From: CAYJFQ01 sp964369955
Lineage (GTDB): Bacteria > Bacillota_I > Bacilli_A > Erysipelotrichales > Erysipelotrichaceae
DNA: 64,000 nt
Assembly (NCBI GenBank): GCA_964369955.1
Contig: CAYJFQ010000003.1
Coordinates: 40,450 to 104,449 of the forward strand
Direction of reading: 5' to 3'
Shown here: positions 43,201-52,585 of the stretch, piece by piece
How the letters are laid out: every line of letters begins with the position of its first letter
Numbering within the stretch: position 1 is the first letter of the stretch
Notes under the pieces: model-generated
Told to the model about the DNA's origin: nothing
The model's input: the letters and a program-made list of their open reading frames with translations, nothing else
Databases searched by the model: none
Translations under genes and position numbers: made by a program

Positions 43201-44099
43201 TTATTATTGGCGGTGGACCAGCAGGATTAACAGCTGGTATATATGCGAAACGCGCAAATTTATCAGTAGCTATCTTAGAGTATGATGCACCAGGTGGCAA
43301 GTTAGTTAAAACCGCAGAAATTGCTAATTGGCCAGGTATTGCACTTACTAGTGGGGTTGATCTAGCAATGCAGATGTTTAATCATATTAGCTCACTAGGA
43401 GTTGAATATCTTTATGGAGAAGTAAAAAAATTAGAAGTAGTAGAAGAAGGTTTTGACATCACTTGTAATGATGATAGTGTCTATAAGAGTAAAACTGTTA
43501 TTATCGCAACTGGGACTAAAGAGCGCTTATTAAATATTCCGATGGAAAAAGAAATGTATGGGCGAGGTGTTTCTTATTGCGCAATTTGTGATGGCGCTTT
43601 CTTTAAAGATAAAGATGTAGTAGTAGTTGGTGGAGGAAACTCTGCTTTAGAAGAGGCTATGTATTTAACACAGTTTGCCAATTTGGTAAATGTGGTGATA
43701 AGAAGAGATAAATTTAGAGCTGACCCACTGGTGGTAGATAAATTGATGGCAAATCCAAAAATCAAAGTTACTTACTCAAGTATACCAGTTGAAGTAGTTG
43801 TGGAAGATAATAAGGTTGTAGGCTTAATGATTAAAAGCGTTGAAAATGACAACATCAGCATCATTAGTGCTAATGGAGTTTTCCCTTATATTGGAGCTGA
43901 CCCATCTACAAGCTTTTTGACTGATTTAAATATTACTAATGAACACGGTTATCTTTTAGTTAATGAAAAGATGGAAACTAGTATTAAAGGTTTATATGGT
44001 GCTGGTGATGTTTGTGAAAAAACTTTAAGACAAGTTGTGACAGCTGCTAATGATGGGGCTATTGCAGCTATTAGTGTTAGTCACTATTTGGAGGATTAA
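43179..44099 (+). CDS. trxB: thioredoxin reductase (NADPH)
   Basis: 306 residues, typical. FAD loop IIIGGGPAGLTAGIYAKRA, redox-active disulfide SYCAICDGAFF (C-A-I-C rather than C-A-T-C), NADPH loop VVVGGGNSALEEAMYL and the final GLYGAGDVCEKTLRQVVTAANDGAIAA. It reduces thioredoxin for disulfide homeostasis. AAAGGAGA precedes ATG 43179, which lies within the 3' end of the Lgt fusion gene (22-base overlap). Confidence 0.95.
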   Translation: MDNRYDVIIIGGGPAGLTAGIYAKRANLSVAILEYDAPGGKLVKTAEIANWPGIALTSGVDLAMQMFNHISSLGVEYLYGEVKKLEVVEEGFDITCNDDSVYKSKTVIIATGTKERLLNIPMEKEMYGRGVSYCAICDGAFFKDKDVVVVGGGNSALEEAMYLTQFANLVNVVIRRDKFRADPLVVDKLMANPKIKVTYSSIPVEVVVEDNKVVGLMIKSVENDNISIISANGVFPYIGADPSTSFLTDLNITNEHGYLLVNEKMETSIKGLYGAGDVCEKTLRQVVTAANDGAIAAISVSHYLED

Positions 44100-44101
44100 T
44101 T

Positions 44102-46426
44102 TTGAATAAAAGAATAGAATATCTAAAAGCAGAGATGTTAAACAAAGATCGTTTTCTATCTCTTCAACAAAGTATCTTAATTACAGATTGTTACAAGAAC
44201 AATGAAGAAAAAAGCATTCAATTAAAGAGGGCTCTTTCTTTTAAGAAAGCGTGTGAAGAGTTGGAAATAGTTATCAACCCTCAGGAGTTAATAGTTGGAA
44301 ATCGTAGCGCTAATAGTCGAGATGGAATTGTCTTTGTAGAAAGTGGTATTGATTGGTTAAAAAAAGAGATTAGAGACTTACCAACTAGACCGCAAGATAA
44401 GTTTAATGTCAGAGAAGATGATATTGATCTATTCTTTCAAGAATTTATAGAATATTGGGATGGTAAATCTTTAGAAGATGTAATCAATCGTGATATTGGT
44501 GATAAAATTAAGAAAATTAAGAAAGTTGTCAAGATTAACCAAACAGATCATGCACAAGGACACATCAACCCCAATAATCAATTATGGTTAAAATTAGGAC
44601 CTAAAGAAATTATGGACCAAGCATTTAAGAAATACCAAGAAACTAATAATGAATTTTATTTAGCAGTGGCAACTGTTTATCAAGGAGCGATTATCTTTAT
44701 CAAAAGATATTGTGATCTTGCGTTGCAAATGGCTGAAGATAAAACAAATTTAGAACATCGTGATAACTTGTTAATGATAGCTAGAAACTGTCAATTATTA
44801 AGTGAGAAGCCAGCTGAAAATTTTCACCAAAGTCTTCAAGCGATTTGGTTCCTTTATACTTTGTTACACCTTGAAAGTAATGCCTCAAGTTTTTCACCTG
44901 GGCGTTTGGATCAAACACTTTTCCCTTATTACAAAAAAGACATAGAGTGTGGAGTAATAGATAAGGATCAAGCCTTAGAACTAATCGAGGCTCTCTGGTT
45001 GAAGTTTAATCAAATAGTATATATGCGATCTAAATCAGGAGCTAAGTACTTTGCAGGTTTCCCAATCGGGTTTAATATCTGCATTGGTGGAGTTGATAAG
45101 CAAGGTAATGATGCAACTAATGATTTAAGTTATTTATTTTTAAAGGCTCAGGAAGAATTAGGTTTACCACAACCAAATCTCTCAGCTCGTGTTTGGAAGG
45201 GCAGTCCTGATAAATATTTCTATCGTTGTGCAGAAGTTATTGGTAAAGGTAGCGGAATGCCACAAATATTTAATGATACAAGCATTATTCCGGCTTTTTG
45301 TAAAAATGGAATCGAAGTAGAAGATGCTAACAATTATTCAGTTGTTGGTTGTGTTGAATTGACAACTGAAGGCAATTATTTAGGTTGGAGTGATGCAGCA
45401 ATGTTTAACATTGTGAAGGCGTTAGAACTTACATTAAATAATGGACGTTGTCTATTAAATGATGAGCAAATTGGTTTAGACTTAGGAAATCTTACTGATT
45501 ATAAATCTTATCAAGAATTAGAAGTGGCACTTAAAAAACAGATTAGTTACTTTGTTGAAAAGATGATTGACTGTTGTGATTATGTTGACAGAATTCATGG
45601 AGAAATTCTACCTTCAGCTTTTTTATCAGGAGTAATTAGTGACTGCTTAGATAAAGGTAAAGATGTAACTTTAGGTGGTGCTAAATATAATTTAAGTGGA
45701 ATTCAATTAATTCAAGTTGCAAACTTAGCTGACTGTTTAGCAGTAATTAAAAAGTTAGTTTTTCAAGATAAAATTGTTAGTCCTGACGAGTTATTGGAGA
45801 ATTTAAAAAATAATTTCCAGGATGAAACATTACGTTTAACAGTTTTAAACAAAGTTGAAAAGTATGGAAATGATGTTGATTGGGTTGACAAGATAGCTTC
45901 AGAGTATGTTGAGTACTTCGATAGTTTATTGAAGGATTATACTAATGCAAGAGGTGGTATCTATCAGACGGGTCTTTATACTGTTAGTGCACATGTGCCT
46001 ATGGGTCAAAACTTAGGAGCTAGTGCTGATGGTCGTAAAGCTTTAGAGCCGCTAGCTGATGGTGGGATGAGTGCTGTTTATGGTCGTGATTTATATGGTC
46101 CTACTGCATTGTTAAACTCGGTTAATAAGGTTGACTCTTTATTAGCTGGGAACGGGACTTTATTAAATATGAAGTTTGTACCTAGTTTATTTGATAGTGA
46201 AAAAGGGATAGATAAATTTGCGCAGTTATTGAAGTGTTTTGCGAATTTAAATATTCACCATATTCAGTTTAATGTAGTAAATAAAGAAGAATTAGTAAAG
46301 GCTCAAAAAGATCCTGATAAGTATCGTAACTTAACAATTAGAGTTGCGGGTTATACGGCTTATTTTACTGAATTGGCAGTGGATTTACAGAATGAAATAA
46401 TTGCGAGAAATAGTTATGGAGAATAA
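44102..46426 (+). CDS. glycyl radical enzyme (PflD/dehydratase type), substrate unknown
   Basis: 774 residues from a TTG start with TTGGAGGA seven bases upstream. The radical Gly is in RVAGYTAYF near residue 748, 27 from the end; the active-site Cys loop is VVGCVELTTEG near 415, a G-C-V-E motif. True pyruvate formate-lyase has a Cys-Cys pair here, so this is instead of the eliminase/dehydratase group (glycerol or propanediol dehydratase, choline lyase, hydroxyproline dehydratase, sulfo-lyase). A GHINPNNQLWLKLG segment near 155 is also group-like. Its activase follows and overlaps it. No microcompartment or aldehyde genes adjoin, so the substrate is open. Confidence 0.92.
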   Translation: MNKRIEYLKAEMLNKDRFLSLQQSILITDCYKNNEEKSIQLKRALSFKKACEELEIVINPQELIVGNRSANSRDGIVFVESGIDWLKKEIRDLPTRPQDKFNVREDDIDLFFQEFIEYWDGKSLEDVINRDIGDKIKKIKKVVKINQTDHAQGHINPNNQLWLKLGPKEIMDQAFKKYQETNNEFYLAVATVYQGAIIFIKRYCDLALQMAEDKTNLEHRDNLLMIARNCQLLSEKPAENFHQSLQAIWFLYTLLHLESNASSFSPGRLDQTLFPYYKKDIECGVIDKDQALELIEALWLKFNQIVYMRSKSGAKYFAGFPIGFNICIGGVDKQGNDATNDLSYLFLKAQEELGLPQPNLSARVWKGSPDKYFYRCAEVIGKGSGMPQIFNDTSIIPAFCKNGIEVEDANNYSVVGCVELTTEGNYLGWSDAAMFNIVKALELTLNNGRCLLNDEQIGLDLGNLTDYKSYQELEVALKKQISYFVEKMIDCCDYVDRIHGEILPSAFLSGVISDCLDKGKDVTLGGAKYNLSGIQLIQVANLADCLAVIKKLVFQDKIVSPDELLENLKNNFQDETLRLTVLNKVEKYGNDVDWVDKIASEYVEYFDSLLKDYTNARGGIYQTGLYTVSAHVPMGQNLGASADGRKALEPLADGGMSAVYGRDLYGPTALLNSVNKVDSLLAGNGTLLNMKFVPSLFDSEKGIDKFAQLLKCFANLNIHHIQFNVVNKEELVKAQKDPDKYRNLTIRVAGYTAYFTELAVDLQNEIIARNSYGE

Positions 46427-47279
46427 GGCGATAATTTTTGACATTAAGCGTTTTGCCTTGCATGATGGTGAAGGCTTAAGAACAACAATCTTTTTTAAGG
46501 GTTGTCCACTTAGTTGTAAATGGTGCCATAATCCAGAGGGTATCGATGGGAAGTGTGGCTTACTTTTTAAGAATACTGAGTGTGCTGAATGTTTAAAATG
46601 TGTTAATGTTTGTCAGTATGGTGCTTTAAATTTTAGTGACAAAATCGATTACGATAAAAGTAAATGCCACTTATGTAAGGCTTGTGTTAGTATTTGCCCA
46701 ACTAATAAGATAGTGGAAAATGGCAAGTATTATGAACTATCTGAGCTTGTGGCTTTGATTGAAAAGGATAATCTTTATTATAGTGTTAGTAATGGAGGGA
46801 TTACTCTATCTGGTGGTGAAATTTTTTCACAAATTGACTTCGTTGAGAAGTTATTAAAAGAATTAAAAGCATTAGGTTACCATACAACAGTTGAGACTTC
46901 TTTCTTTACTAGTAGCGTGAATATTGAAAGGATTATTGATTATATTGATTGCTTATATGTTGATTTAAAAATCTTTGATAGTAAACTTCACCAAAAATAT
47001 TGTGGAAGTGATAATAAAATTATTCTTGAGAATATTGAGAAATTTGCAAGTGACAAGATGATTATTAGAGTTCCAATTATTCCAGGAATTAATAATGATC
47101 AAAACAATTTAAGTTTAACTAAAGAATTTTGTGACAAACTTAATTTAAAGATTGAACCACTTAACTATAATCCATTAGCACCTAGTAAGTACCAAATGTT
47201 AAAAGAGGATTATTTTAACCCTTCAATTAAACCTTTAGATTATGACGAATTTAAAGATATAAGTAACTACTATAAGTAA
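46416..47279 (+). CDS. glycyl radical enzyme activase (radical SAM)
   Basis: 287 residues from ATG 46416; TTG 46401 would add five residues. FDIKRFALHDGEGLRTTIFF leads to the radical SAM cluster motif GCPLSCKWCHNPEG (C-x3-C-x2-C). A two-cluster ferredoxin insert follows, CAECLKCVNVCQYGA and CHLCKACVSICP, as in dehydratase-type activases rather than PflA. It generates the glycyl radical on the upstream enzyme using SAM. The start lies inside the end of that gene (11-base overlap), so translation is coupled. Confidence 0.93.
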   Translation: MENKAIIFDIKRFALHDGEGLRTTIFFKGCPLSCKWCHNPEGIDGKCGLLFKNTECAECLKCVNVCQYGALNFSDKIDYDKSKCHLCKACVSICPTNKIVENGKYYELSELVALIEKDNLYYSVSNGGITLSGGEIFSQIDFVEKLLKELKALGYHTTVETSFFTSSVNIERIIDYIDCLYVDLKIFDSKLHQKYCGSDNKIILENIEKFASDKMIIRVPIIPGINNDQNNLSLTKEFCDKLNLKIEPLNYNPLAPSKYQMLKEDYFNPSIKPLDYDEFKDISNYYK

Positions 47280-47293
47280 TTTAGAATTTTGTA

Positions 47294-47299
47294 TATAAT
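47294..47299 (+). promoter_or_regulatory. probable -10 element of rapZ-yvcK-whiA
   Basis: TATAAT lies 18 bases before ATG 47318, with GAAAGGTG in between. The -35 is poor. A start at 47300 can be ruled out because it abuts this element. Confidence 0.45.
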
Positions 47300-47317
47300 A
47301 TGAGAAAGGTGATAAAT

Positions 47318-48175
47318 ATGAAGACAAAAAAAGTAATCTTAGTATCTGGAATGTCAGGTGCTGGCAAGAGCAGTGTTATGAGTATTTTAGAGGACTTAGG
47401 CTATCTTTGTATGGATAACCTTCCACTTGGGATAATTGATGATCTAATTGATTGGTTGGCAATTAATAAAGATAAGCGTTATGAGTATATCGCAATTACG
47501 ACATCGGCTCTAGAGTTTCGCGATGTTCAAAGAAAACTAAGGCTTCAGGATTTTGATTTACGTTCAATCTTTTTGGATGCTCAAGATAGCGTTTTAGTTC
47601 ATCGTTATCAATTCACTAGAAGAAAGCATCCTTACATTATTAATAAGTCATGTGCTACACTTGCGGAAGCTATTAAGTTAGAGAGACAACAATTTGAACA
47701 AACTACTAAAGATATTCTATTAATCGATACTAGTAATCTTTCGTATAGTGAATTAAGGTCATTAATTGAGAAAGAAAGAACTCAAGATGGTTCTAACGCC
47801 TTTTCAATTAGTTTAGTATCTTTTGGTTATCGTTATGGATTACCTTTGGATGCGGATTTAATCTTTGACTGCCGAATGTTAAAGAATCCCTTCTGGGATG
47901 AAGAATTAAAAGAGATGAGCGGCAATGACAAACCAGTTAGAGATTTTGTTTTAAATGATGATTTAACTATTAAAATGATTGAGAAGATTGTACCTTATTT
48001 AGATTTTGTGATTAAAAGCTTTCAGAATAGTCAAAAAACTCATATCACTATTGCCTTTGGTTGCACAGGAGGCAAACATCGCAGTGTATCAGTAGTCAAT
48101 TATTTCTGTGACTATTTATCAATGAATTATAAAGTATTAAAATTAGATCGAGATTATAAGCGAGAAATAGAATGA
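47318..48175 (+). CDS. rapZ: RNase adapter / nucleotide-binding protein RapZ (YvcJ)
   Basis: 285 residues from ATG 47318. The P-loop is SGMSGAGKSSVMSILEDLGY, the C-terminal half has the FGCTGGKHRSVSVVNYF motif near residue 250, and SFGYRYGLPLDADLIFD lies before it. RapZ in Gram-negatives controls GlmZ RNA; the Bacillus homologue YvcJ is a GTP/ATP-binding protein linked to competence. The rapZ-yvcK-whiA trio is a Firmicute hallmark. Stop codon TGA overlaps the yvcK ATG. Confidence 0.95.
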   Translation: MKTKKVILVSGMSGAGKSSVMSILEDLGYLCMDNLPLGIIDDLIDWLAINKDKRYEYIAITTSALEFRDVQRKLRLQDFDLRSIFLDAQDSVLVHRYQFTRRKHPYIINKSCATLAEAIKLERQQFEQTTKDILLIDTSNLSYSELRSLIEKERTQDGSNAFSISLVSFGYRYGLPLDADLIFDCRMLKNPFWDEELKEMSGNDKPVRDFVLNDDLTIKMIEKIVPYLDFVIKSFQNSQKTHITIAFGCTGGKHRSVSVVNYFCDYLSMNYKVLKLDRDYKREIE

Positions 48176-49104
48176 AAAAAGTAATAGTAATTGGTGGCGG
48201 AACTGGTCAATCTATAATGTTAAGAGCTATCAAAAATATCGAAGATATTGACTTAAAGACAATAGTTACTGTAGCTGATGATGGTGGTTCAACAGGCCGG
48301 TTAAGAGACATTTTTGACATTCCTGCAGTAGGAGATATTCGAAATGTCATGATAGCCTTATCGAAAGATGAGCATTTAATCGCAGATTTAATGAATTATC
48401 GATTCGATCGTGATAGTGCAGAATTATCTGGACATAACCTAGGAAATTTAATCTTAGTTGCAATGATTAATAATTCTGACAGTTTTTTAGATGCAGTTTA
48501 TCAAATGTCACGCTTTTTAAAGATTCAGGGGGAAATTATTCCTTCAACTAGCTTTAAAGTTACACTTAGTGCCTATATGAAGGACGGACGTGTTGTTGAT
48601 GGTGAACATAATATCACTGCTGAGGGCGGAGATATCGATGAGGTGTTCTATCGTCAAAAAGTCTATGCCAATCCAATGGCGATTAATGCAATCTATGAGG
48701 CTGATTACATTATTTATAGCATCGGTTCATTATTTACTAGCGTTTTACCAAGTTTGATTATTCCTGATATAAAAGAAGCCTTAAGTAAAACTAAGGCTAA
48801 GAAAATATATTTTTGTAATGCTATGAGTGAGTTTGGTGAAACTACAAATTATTCAGTAGAAGACCATGTTAGAGTTTTAAATAAACATATCAATGACCAC
48901 GTCGATATAGTAGTAGTTGCCAATGATGAGATACCTCAAAGAATTCAAGATTTATATGCTAAAGAAAACGCGGCTCAAATTATGGTTGATGAGGCAGACC
49001 ACGATTACCAACTGGTAGAGACAAAACTGTTAAATTATGAAAACAATTTAATAAGACATGATATTAATAAACTTAAAAAAACATTGAAAGGACTTATTAA
49101 ATAA
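48172..49104 (+). CDS. yvcK: gluconeogenesis factor YvcK/GlmR (CofD-like)
   Basis: 310 residues. GGGTGQSIMLRAIKN at the N-terminus, VADDGGSTGRLRD and GHNLGNLILVAM are the CofD/YvcK signature loops. GlmR binds UDP-GlcNAc and regulates carbon flow into cell wall precursors. It overlaps rapZ by four bases and whiA by one, so the three are translationally linked. Confidence 0.95.
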   Translation: MKKVIVIGGGTGQSIMLRAIKNIEDIDLKTIVTVADDGGSTGRLRDIFDIPAVGDIRNVMIALSKDEHLIADLMNYRFDRDSAELSGHNLGNLILVAMINNSDSFLDAVYQMSRFLKIQGEIIPSTSFKVTLSAYMKDGRVVDGEHNITAEGGDIDEVFYRQKVYANPMAINAIYEADYIIYSIGSLFTSVLPSLIIPDIKEALSKTKAKKIYFCNAMSEFGETTNYSVEDHVRVLNKHINDHVDIVVVANDEIPQRIQDLYAKENAAQIMVDEADHDYQLVETKLLNYENNLIRHDINKLKKTLKGLIK

Positions 49105-50057
49105 TGTCATTCACTCAAGAAGTTAAGAATGAAATCTGTCATAATCAATTGAGAGTGTGTTGTCAAAAAGCTCAACTGGCATCATTAATTCAACTTAATA
49201 GTAGTATCACAATTAGTAATCGACAATTAAACCTTGTCTTTAAACACCAGAATGCAACTATTGTTAGAAGGTTTTTTGAGTATGTAAAACAACTTTATCA
49301 AGTAGACCCACAACTGGTGGTTTTAAAACAGATGCGCTTTAAAAAAGCCAATCTATACCAAGTTAAAGTTATTGATAAGGTAAAAGAGATTTTAATCGAC
49401 TTAAACTTATGGGAAGATGGTTTAGTTAGTTATCCAAGAATGTCTTTATTTGAGGATGATTGTTGTATAAGAGCGTATTTAGCAGGGTGTTTCTTATCGA
49501 GTGGCAGTGTTAATAGTCCAAGGGTTACTAATTACCATTTGGAGTTAAGTTTGCCTGACCAACAGTTGGCTAACTTTGTTAAGCGTTTAACTGCAAAATT
49601 CGGAGTAGTGATGAAAATAATTACTAGACGTAACAGTTATGTTGTCTATGTTAAGTCAAGCGAAATGATTGGTGATTTCTTAAAACTTATTGGTGCACAT
49701 GATAGTCTATTAAATTTTGAGAATATTAGAATTGAAAGAGACTTCAATAACAACATCCAAAGATTAAACAACTGTGAAGTAGCTAATAATGTTAAATCAC
49801 AGATTGCGGCTAAAAAACAAATTACCTCAATTGAATTAATCAAAGAAACGGTAGGACTAGATTCTTTAGAACAAAAATTAATGTGGATAGCGGAGTTAAG
49901 ACTAGCTAATGCGGAAGACTCACTTGTCGAACTTTGTGAAAAGTACTATACTATTTACCATGAAGAGATAAGCAAGTCTGGAATGCGACATCGATTAAAT
50001 AAAATTATTGAAATAGCTAGTCGTTACGATCAACGCAAGGAAGAATTAGGAGGATAA
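49104..50057 (+). CDS. whiA: DNA-binding protein WhiA
   Basis: 317 residues. An N-terminal LAGLIDADG-homing-endonuclease-like fold (YLAGCFLSSGSVNSP near 130) and a C-terminal helix-turn-helix (ELRLANAEDSLVELCEKYY, SKSGMRHRLNKIIEIA). WhiA in Bacillus affects division and chromosome segregation. AAAGGA lies upstream of ATG 49104. It is followed one base later by a 48-residue membrane ORF. Confidence 0.95.
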   Translation: MSFTQEVKNEICHNQLRVCCQKAQLASLIQLNSSITISNRQLNLVFKHQNATIVRRFFEYVKQLYQVDPQLVVLKQMRFKKANLYQVKVIDKVKEILIDLNLWEDGLVSYPRMSLFEDDCCIRAYLAGCFLSSGSVNSPRVTNYHLELSLPDQQLANFVKRLTAKFGVVMKIITRRNSYVVYVKSSEMIGDFLKLIGAHDSLLNFENIRIERDFNNNIQRLNNCEVANNVKSQIAAKKQITSIELIKETVGLDSLEQKLMWIAELRLANAEDSLVELCEKYYTIYHEEISKSGMRHRLNKIIEIASRYDQRKEELGG

Positions 50058-50058
50058 G

Positions 50059-50205
50059 ATGTCTAACGATAAAATGATATATAATTTATTAAAGCTTGGA
50101 CTTTATGTAACTGTTCTTTCGTTTATTTTTAATGAGATAATAATACCTGCTATACTTGTTGCAGTAGTTTGGATTATCTTTTATATCGTTGTACCAAAGA
50201 AATAA
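50059..50205 (+). CDS. small membrane protein after whiA
   Basis: 48 residues, ATG 50059 to TAA 50203-50205. AGGAGGA ends five bases before the ATG and doubles as the last codons of whiA. Two hydrophobic stretches, LGLYVTVLSFIF and IPAILVAVVWIIFYIVV, bracket NEII; the tail is PKK. The excellent ribosome binding site and tight coupling argue that it is real. Function unknown. Confidence 0.6.
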   Translation: MSNDKMIYNLLKLGLYVTVLSFIFNEIIIPAILVAVVWIIFYIVVPKK

Positions 50206-50273
50206 AAAGCAGGAATTATTTTGAAAAAAACTAAAATTATTAGAAAATAACTTGAATTATTTAGGAGGATATT

Positions 50274-50573
50274 ATGAAACTTTTATCAACATTAGGAACT
50301 TTTGCGGCTATGTATTTATTGTTTTATTTTTTGTGGCCAATTATCGGGGTGTTATTAATTGGAATTGTTGTGATTATTGTGTTAGTGATTTTTAGTGTTA
50401 AATCATCAATTAAAAAGAGTTATCGTGAATTTGAGAAAAATAATCAAGATTTTAATCAGAACTATGAAAACTATCAAAATGATAACTATACATATTCTGG
50501 TGATTATGAAGATGTAGTAGGGCATGAAGTAATAGATGCGGATTACACAGAATCAGATGACAGTGATTTTTAG
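50274..50573 (+). CDS. small membrane protein with acidic Asn/Tyr-rich tail
   Basis: 99 residues. Two adjoining hydrophobic segments (about 5-22 and 24-43), then KSSIKKSYREF and a polar, acidic tail (ENYQNDNYTYSGDYEDVV). The layout resembles DUF4834-like small inner membrane proteins, unproven. TAGGAGGA lies five bases before ATG 50274. Its end overlaps the start of the next gene by 17 bases. Confidence 0.7.
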   Translation: MKLLSTLGTFAAMYLLFYFLWPIIGVLLIGIVVIIVLVIFSVKSSIKKSYREFEKNNQDFNQNYENYQNDNYTYSGDYEDVVGHEVIDADYTESDDSDF

Positions 50574-51420
50574 AGAAGCTTTAAATAAGGACCAAGATGA
50601 AATTAAAAGTTTGTGGAAGAAATACTTCGCTTTTGACGATGGTGGATTCACAAACTTCTTTTTTAAACATCGCTATCAAGAATGTGATAATTATTTACTA
50701 GAAAATAAAGAAGGTGAAATAGTTAGTTGTTTAAGTGTAAGTAATCACCAACTGTTTCTTAAAGATAGATTGTATTCTTATAGTTTTATTATAGGTGTTA
50801 TAACTAAACAACAATTCCAAGGACAAGGTAATATGAGTTTACTGATGGAGAAGGCCTTAGAGGTAATTGAGTCTGATATTGTGATAATTCAAGGGTACAT
50901 ACCTGATATTTATCGAAAGTTTGGATTTAAAGACTATTTTTCAGAATTGGAATTTACAATGGATAAGTTATTGCCAGTTACTAAAAGTTATAGCTTAAAG
51001 GTGAGTGATGACTATACAATTGTATTAGATGCATACAATAAATATGTTTCTAAATTTAACGCTTATAAGCATCGCAGTTTAAAAGATGTCGAGGACTTGA
51101 AGATTAGAAATAAGATGATGGATTGTCAACTTGAGTATTGTCTAAAAGATGGTATAGTTGTTGGTTATTTAATTAGTAATGGCGCTTATTTAGAAGAGAT
51201 AGTTTATGATAATCAAGATACTTTATTTATGATCTTAAACTCTGTTTTTCAAAGAGTTGGGGAATTTAAATTTGTTATTAGTAGTGTAGTTGATTATTAT
51301 CTATTGGATAAGTATATAAATTACACTAAAAAAGATCGAACATTAATTATCTTTAATCAATTAAATGAGGAGTTGGATCAAGAAGCATTTAAGGATCTAT
51401 ATTTTAATGAATATGAATAA
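50557..51420 (+). CDS. GNAT N-acetyltransferase (Eis-like)
   Basis: 287 residues from ATG 50557, where the protein then opens MTVIFREALNKDQDEIKSLW as usual for the family; an upstream ATG at 50536 adds seven residues. The acetyl-CoA loop is IGVITKQQFQGQGNMSLLM near residue 85-100 and IQGYIPDIYRKFGFKDYF follows. The two-part layout with a second GNAT-like half resembles Eis/YdaF-type acetyltransferases. Substrate unknown. Confidence 0.85.
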   Translation: MTVIFREALNKDQDEIKSLWKKYFAFDDGGFTNFFFKHRYQECDNYLLENKEGEIVSCLSVSNHQLFLKDRLYSYSFIIGVITKQQFQGQGNMSLLMEKALEVIESDIVIIQGYIPDIYRKFGFKDYFSELEFTMDKLLPVTKSYSLKVSDDYTIVLDAYNKYVSKFNAYKHRSLKDVEDLKIRNKMMDCQLEYCLKDGIVVGYLISNGAYLEEIVYDNQDTLFMILNSVFQRVGEFKFVISSVVDYYLLDKYINYTKKDRTLIIFNQLNEELDQEAFKDLYFNEYE

Positions 51421-52054
51421 AATAAAAGTAATAGTGTGGGATTTTAATGGGACAATTTTGGATGATTTTCAAGTTTGTTTAGATTCAATAAACATTGTCT
51501 TAAAAAAGTATTTTCAACCGACGCTAACTAAAGAAGAATACTTAGATAAGTTTTCTTTTCCAATTAGAGATTATTATCAGGCAATAGGATTAGATGAAAA
51601 TCTTGGAAAGTTTGAGGATTTTGCGAAAGAGTATATGGAATTATTTCATAAAAATTTTGAGAAAATTGGGTTATTCCAAGATGCGATTAATTTCATTAGA
51701 GAAGACAAAGAACATCAACATGTTTTAATATCAGCTACTAAAGAAAGTAACTTGCTTCAACAAACTTATGAAAAAGGAATTAGTGATTTATTTGACAAGA
51801 TAATTGGTATTGGCGATATTTATGCGAAAGGAAAGTTTGACCAAGTTAAAGATTGGTTGGATAGCTCAAATTATCAAGCTGATGAGGTTTTGATGGTTGG
51901 TGATACATCCCATGATTATGAGATAGCTAATCTATTAAGGATGAATTGTTGTTTAGTTGATAGGGGTCATATGAGTTATCAACGATTAAAGATGATAAAT
52001 GAAAATGTTTTTAAAGATATTGAAGGAGTTAAGGAATATGTTAGAAATAAATAG
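51407..52054 (+). CDS. HAD family hydrolase
   Basis: 215 residues from ATG 51407 (AAGGAT ten bases upstream); ATG 51413 is an alternative and a longer frame lacks a ribosome binding site. Motif I is VWDFNGTILDDF, motif II LISATKES, and motifs III/IV GKFDQVKDWL and MVGDTSHDYEIA. The substitution of D-x-D by D-F-N-G-T keeps the first Asp nucleophile and a D-D near residue 17. PGP/PhnX-like cap. Substrate unknown; overlaps both neighbours (14 and 17 bases). Confidence 0.87.
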   Translation: MNMNKIKVIVWDFNGTILDDFQVCLDSINIVLKKYFQPTLTKEEYLDKFSFPIRDYYQAIGLDENLGKFEDFAKEYMELFHKNFEKIGLFQDAINFIREDKEHQHVLISATKESNLLQQTYEKGISDLFDKIIGIGDIYAKGKFDQVKDWLDSSNYQADEVLMVGDTSHDYEIANLLRMNCCLVDRGHMSYQRLKMINENVFKDIEGVKEYVRNK

Positions 52055-52544
52055 TTGGTTTATTGAATTTTTCTCAACAATAAGAAATCCAATTTTAGAT
52101 GGGTTGTTTGTCTTTGGATCAGTAATTGTAGATTTTGGGTTTTGGTATTGGATAGCAGTTTATTTATTGATGAAAAAATTAAAATTTTTCAAATATTATC
52201 TAGGAGGAATGTTGGTCGGCGCTTTAGTTCAAGAATTTATTTTAAAGAACATTTTCAGAGTTGTGCGTCCTTGTCAATTATTGGGATCATATATTGTAGA
52301 GTGTCCTAGTAGTTTTTCATTCCCTTCTGGTCATTCGACATCTTCTTTTCTTGCGGCAACAATGATTTATGGATATAATAAGAAAGCTGGAATTTTAGCC
52401 TATGTGTTTGCGGGTATTGTAGCAGTCAGTCGCGTCTATTTAAATGTCCATTATTTCACTGATGTCTTTATCGGAATGATTCTTGGAATTTTCTTTGGAA
52501 TGATTGTGTTGTATATAATGAAAAGAAATGAAAATATTATGTAA
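52038..52544 (+). CDS. PAP2 family membrane phosphatase
   Basis: 168 residues from ATG 52038, six bases after GAAGGAGTT. Six hydrophobic stretches and the phosphatase motifs KNIFRVVRPC, SFSFPSGHSTSSF and SRVYLNVHYFTDVFIG (K-x6-RP, PSGH, SR-x5-H-x3-D). Relatives dephosphorylate undecaprenyl pyrophosphate or phosphatidic/phosphatidylglycerol phosphates at the membrane. It is the last of four overlapping genes (50274-52544). Confidence 0.92.
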   Translation: MLEINSWFIEFFSTIRNPILDGLFVFGSVIVDFGFWYWIAVYLLMKKLKFFKYYLGGMLVGALVQEFILKNIFRVVRPCQLLGSYIVECPSSFSFPSGHSTSSFLAATMIYGYNKKAGILAYVFAGIVAVSRVYLNVHYFTDVFIGMILGIFFGMIVLYIMKRNENIM

Positions 52545-52549
52545 ATTTA

Positions 52550-52577
52550 TTGACAATTTTCATATTTATGATAAAAT
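52550..52577 (+). promoter_or_regulatory. strong promoter, apparently leaderless, for 52586 gene
   Basis: Perfect TTGACA (52550-52555), 16 bases, TAAAAT (52572-52577), then eight bases to ATG 52586 with no ribosome binding site. A start two or so bases before or at the ATG is expected. Confidence 0.65.
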
Positions 52578-52585
52578 TTCATTGT

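Noticed and set aside
44102..46426. Pyruvate formate-lyase (pflB)
   Set aside because: Active-site loop is G-C-V-E rather than the Cys-Cys of PFL, and the activase has ferredoxin-type clusters not seen in PflA.
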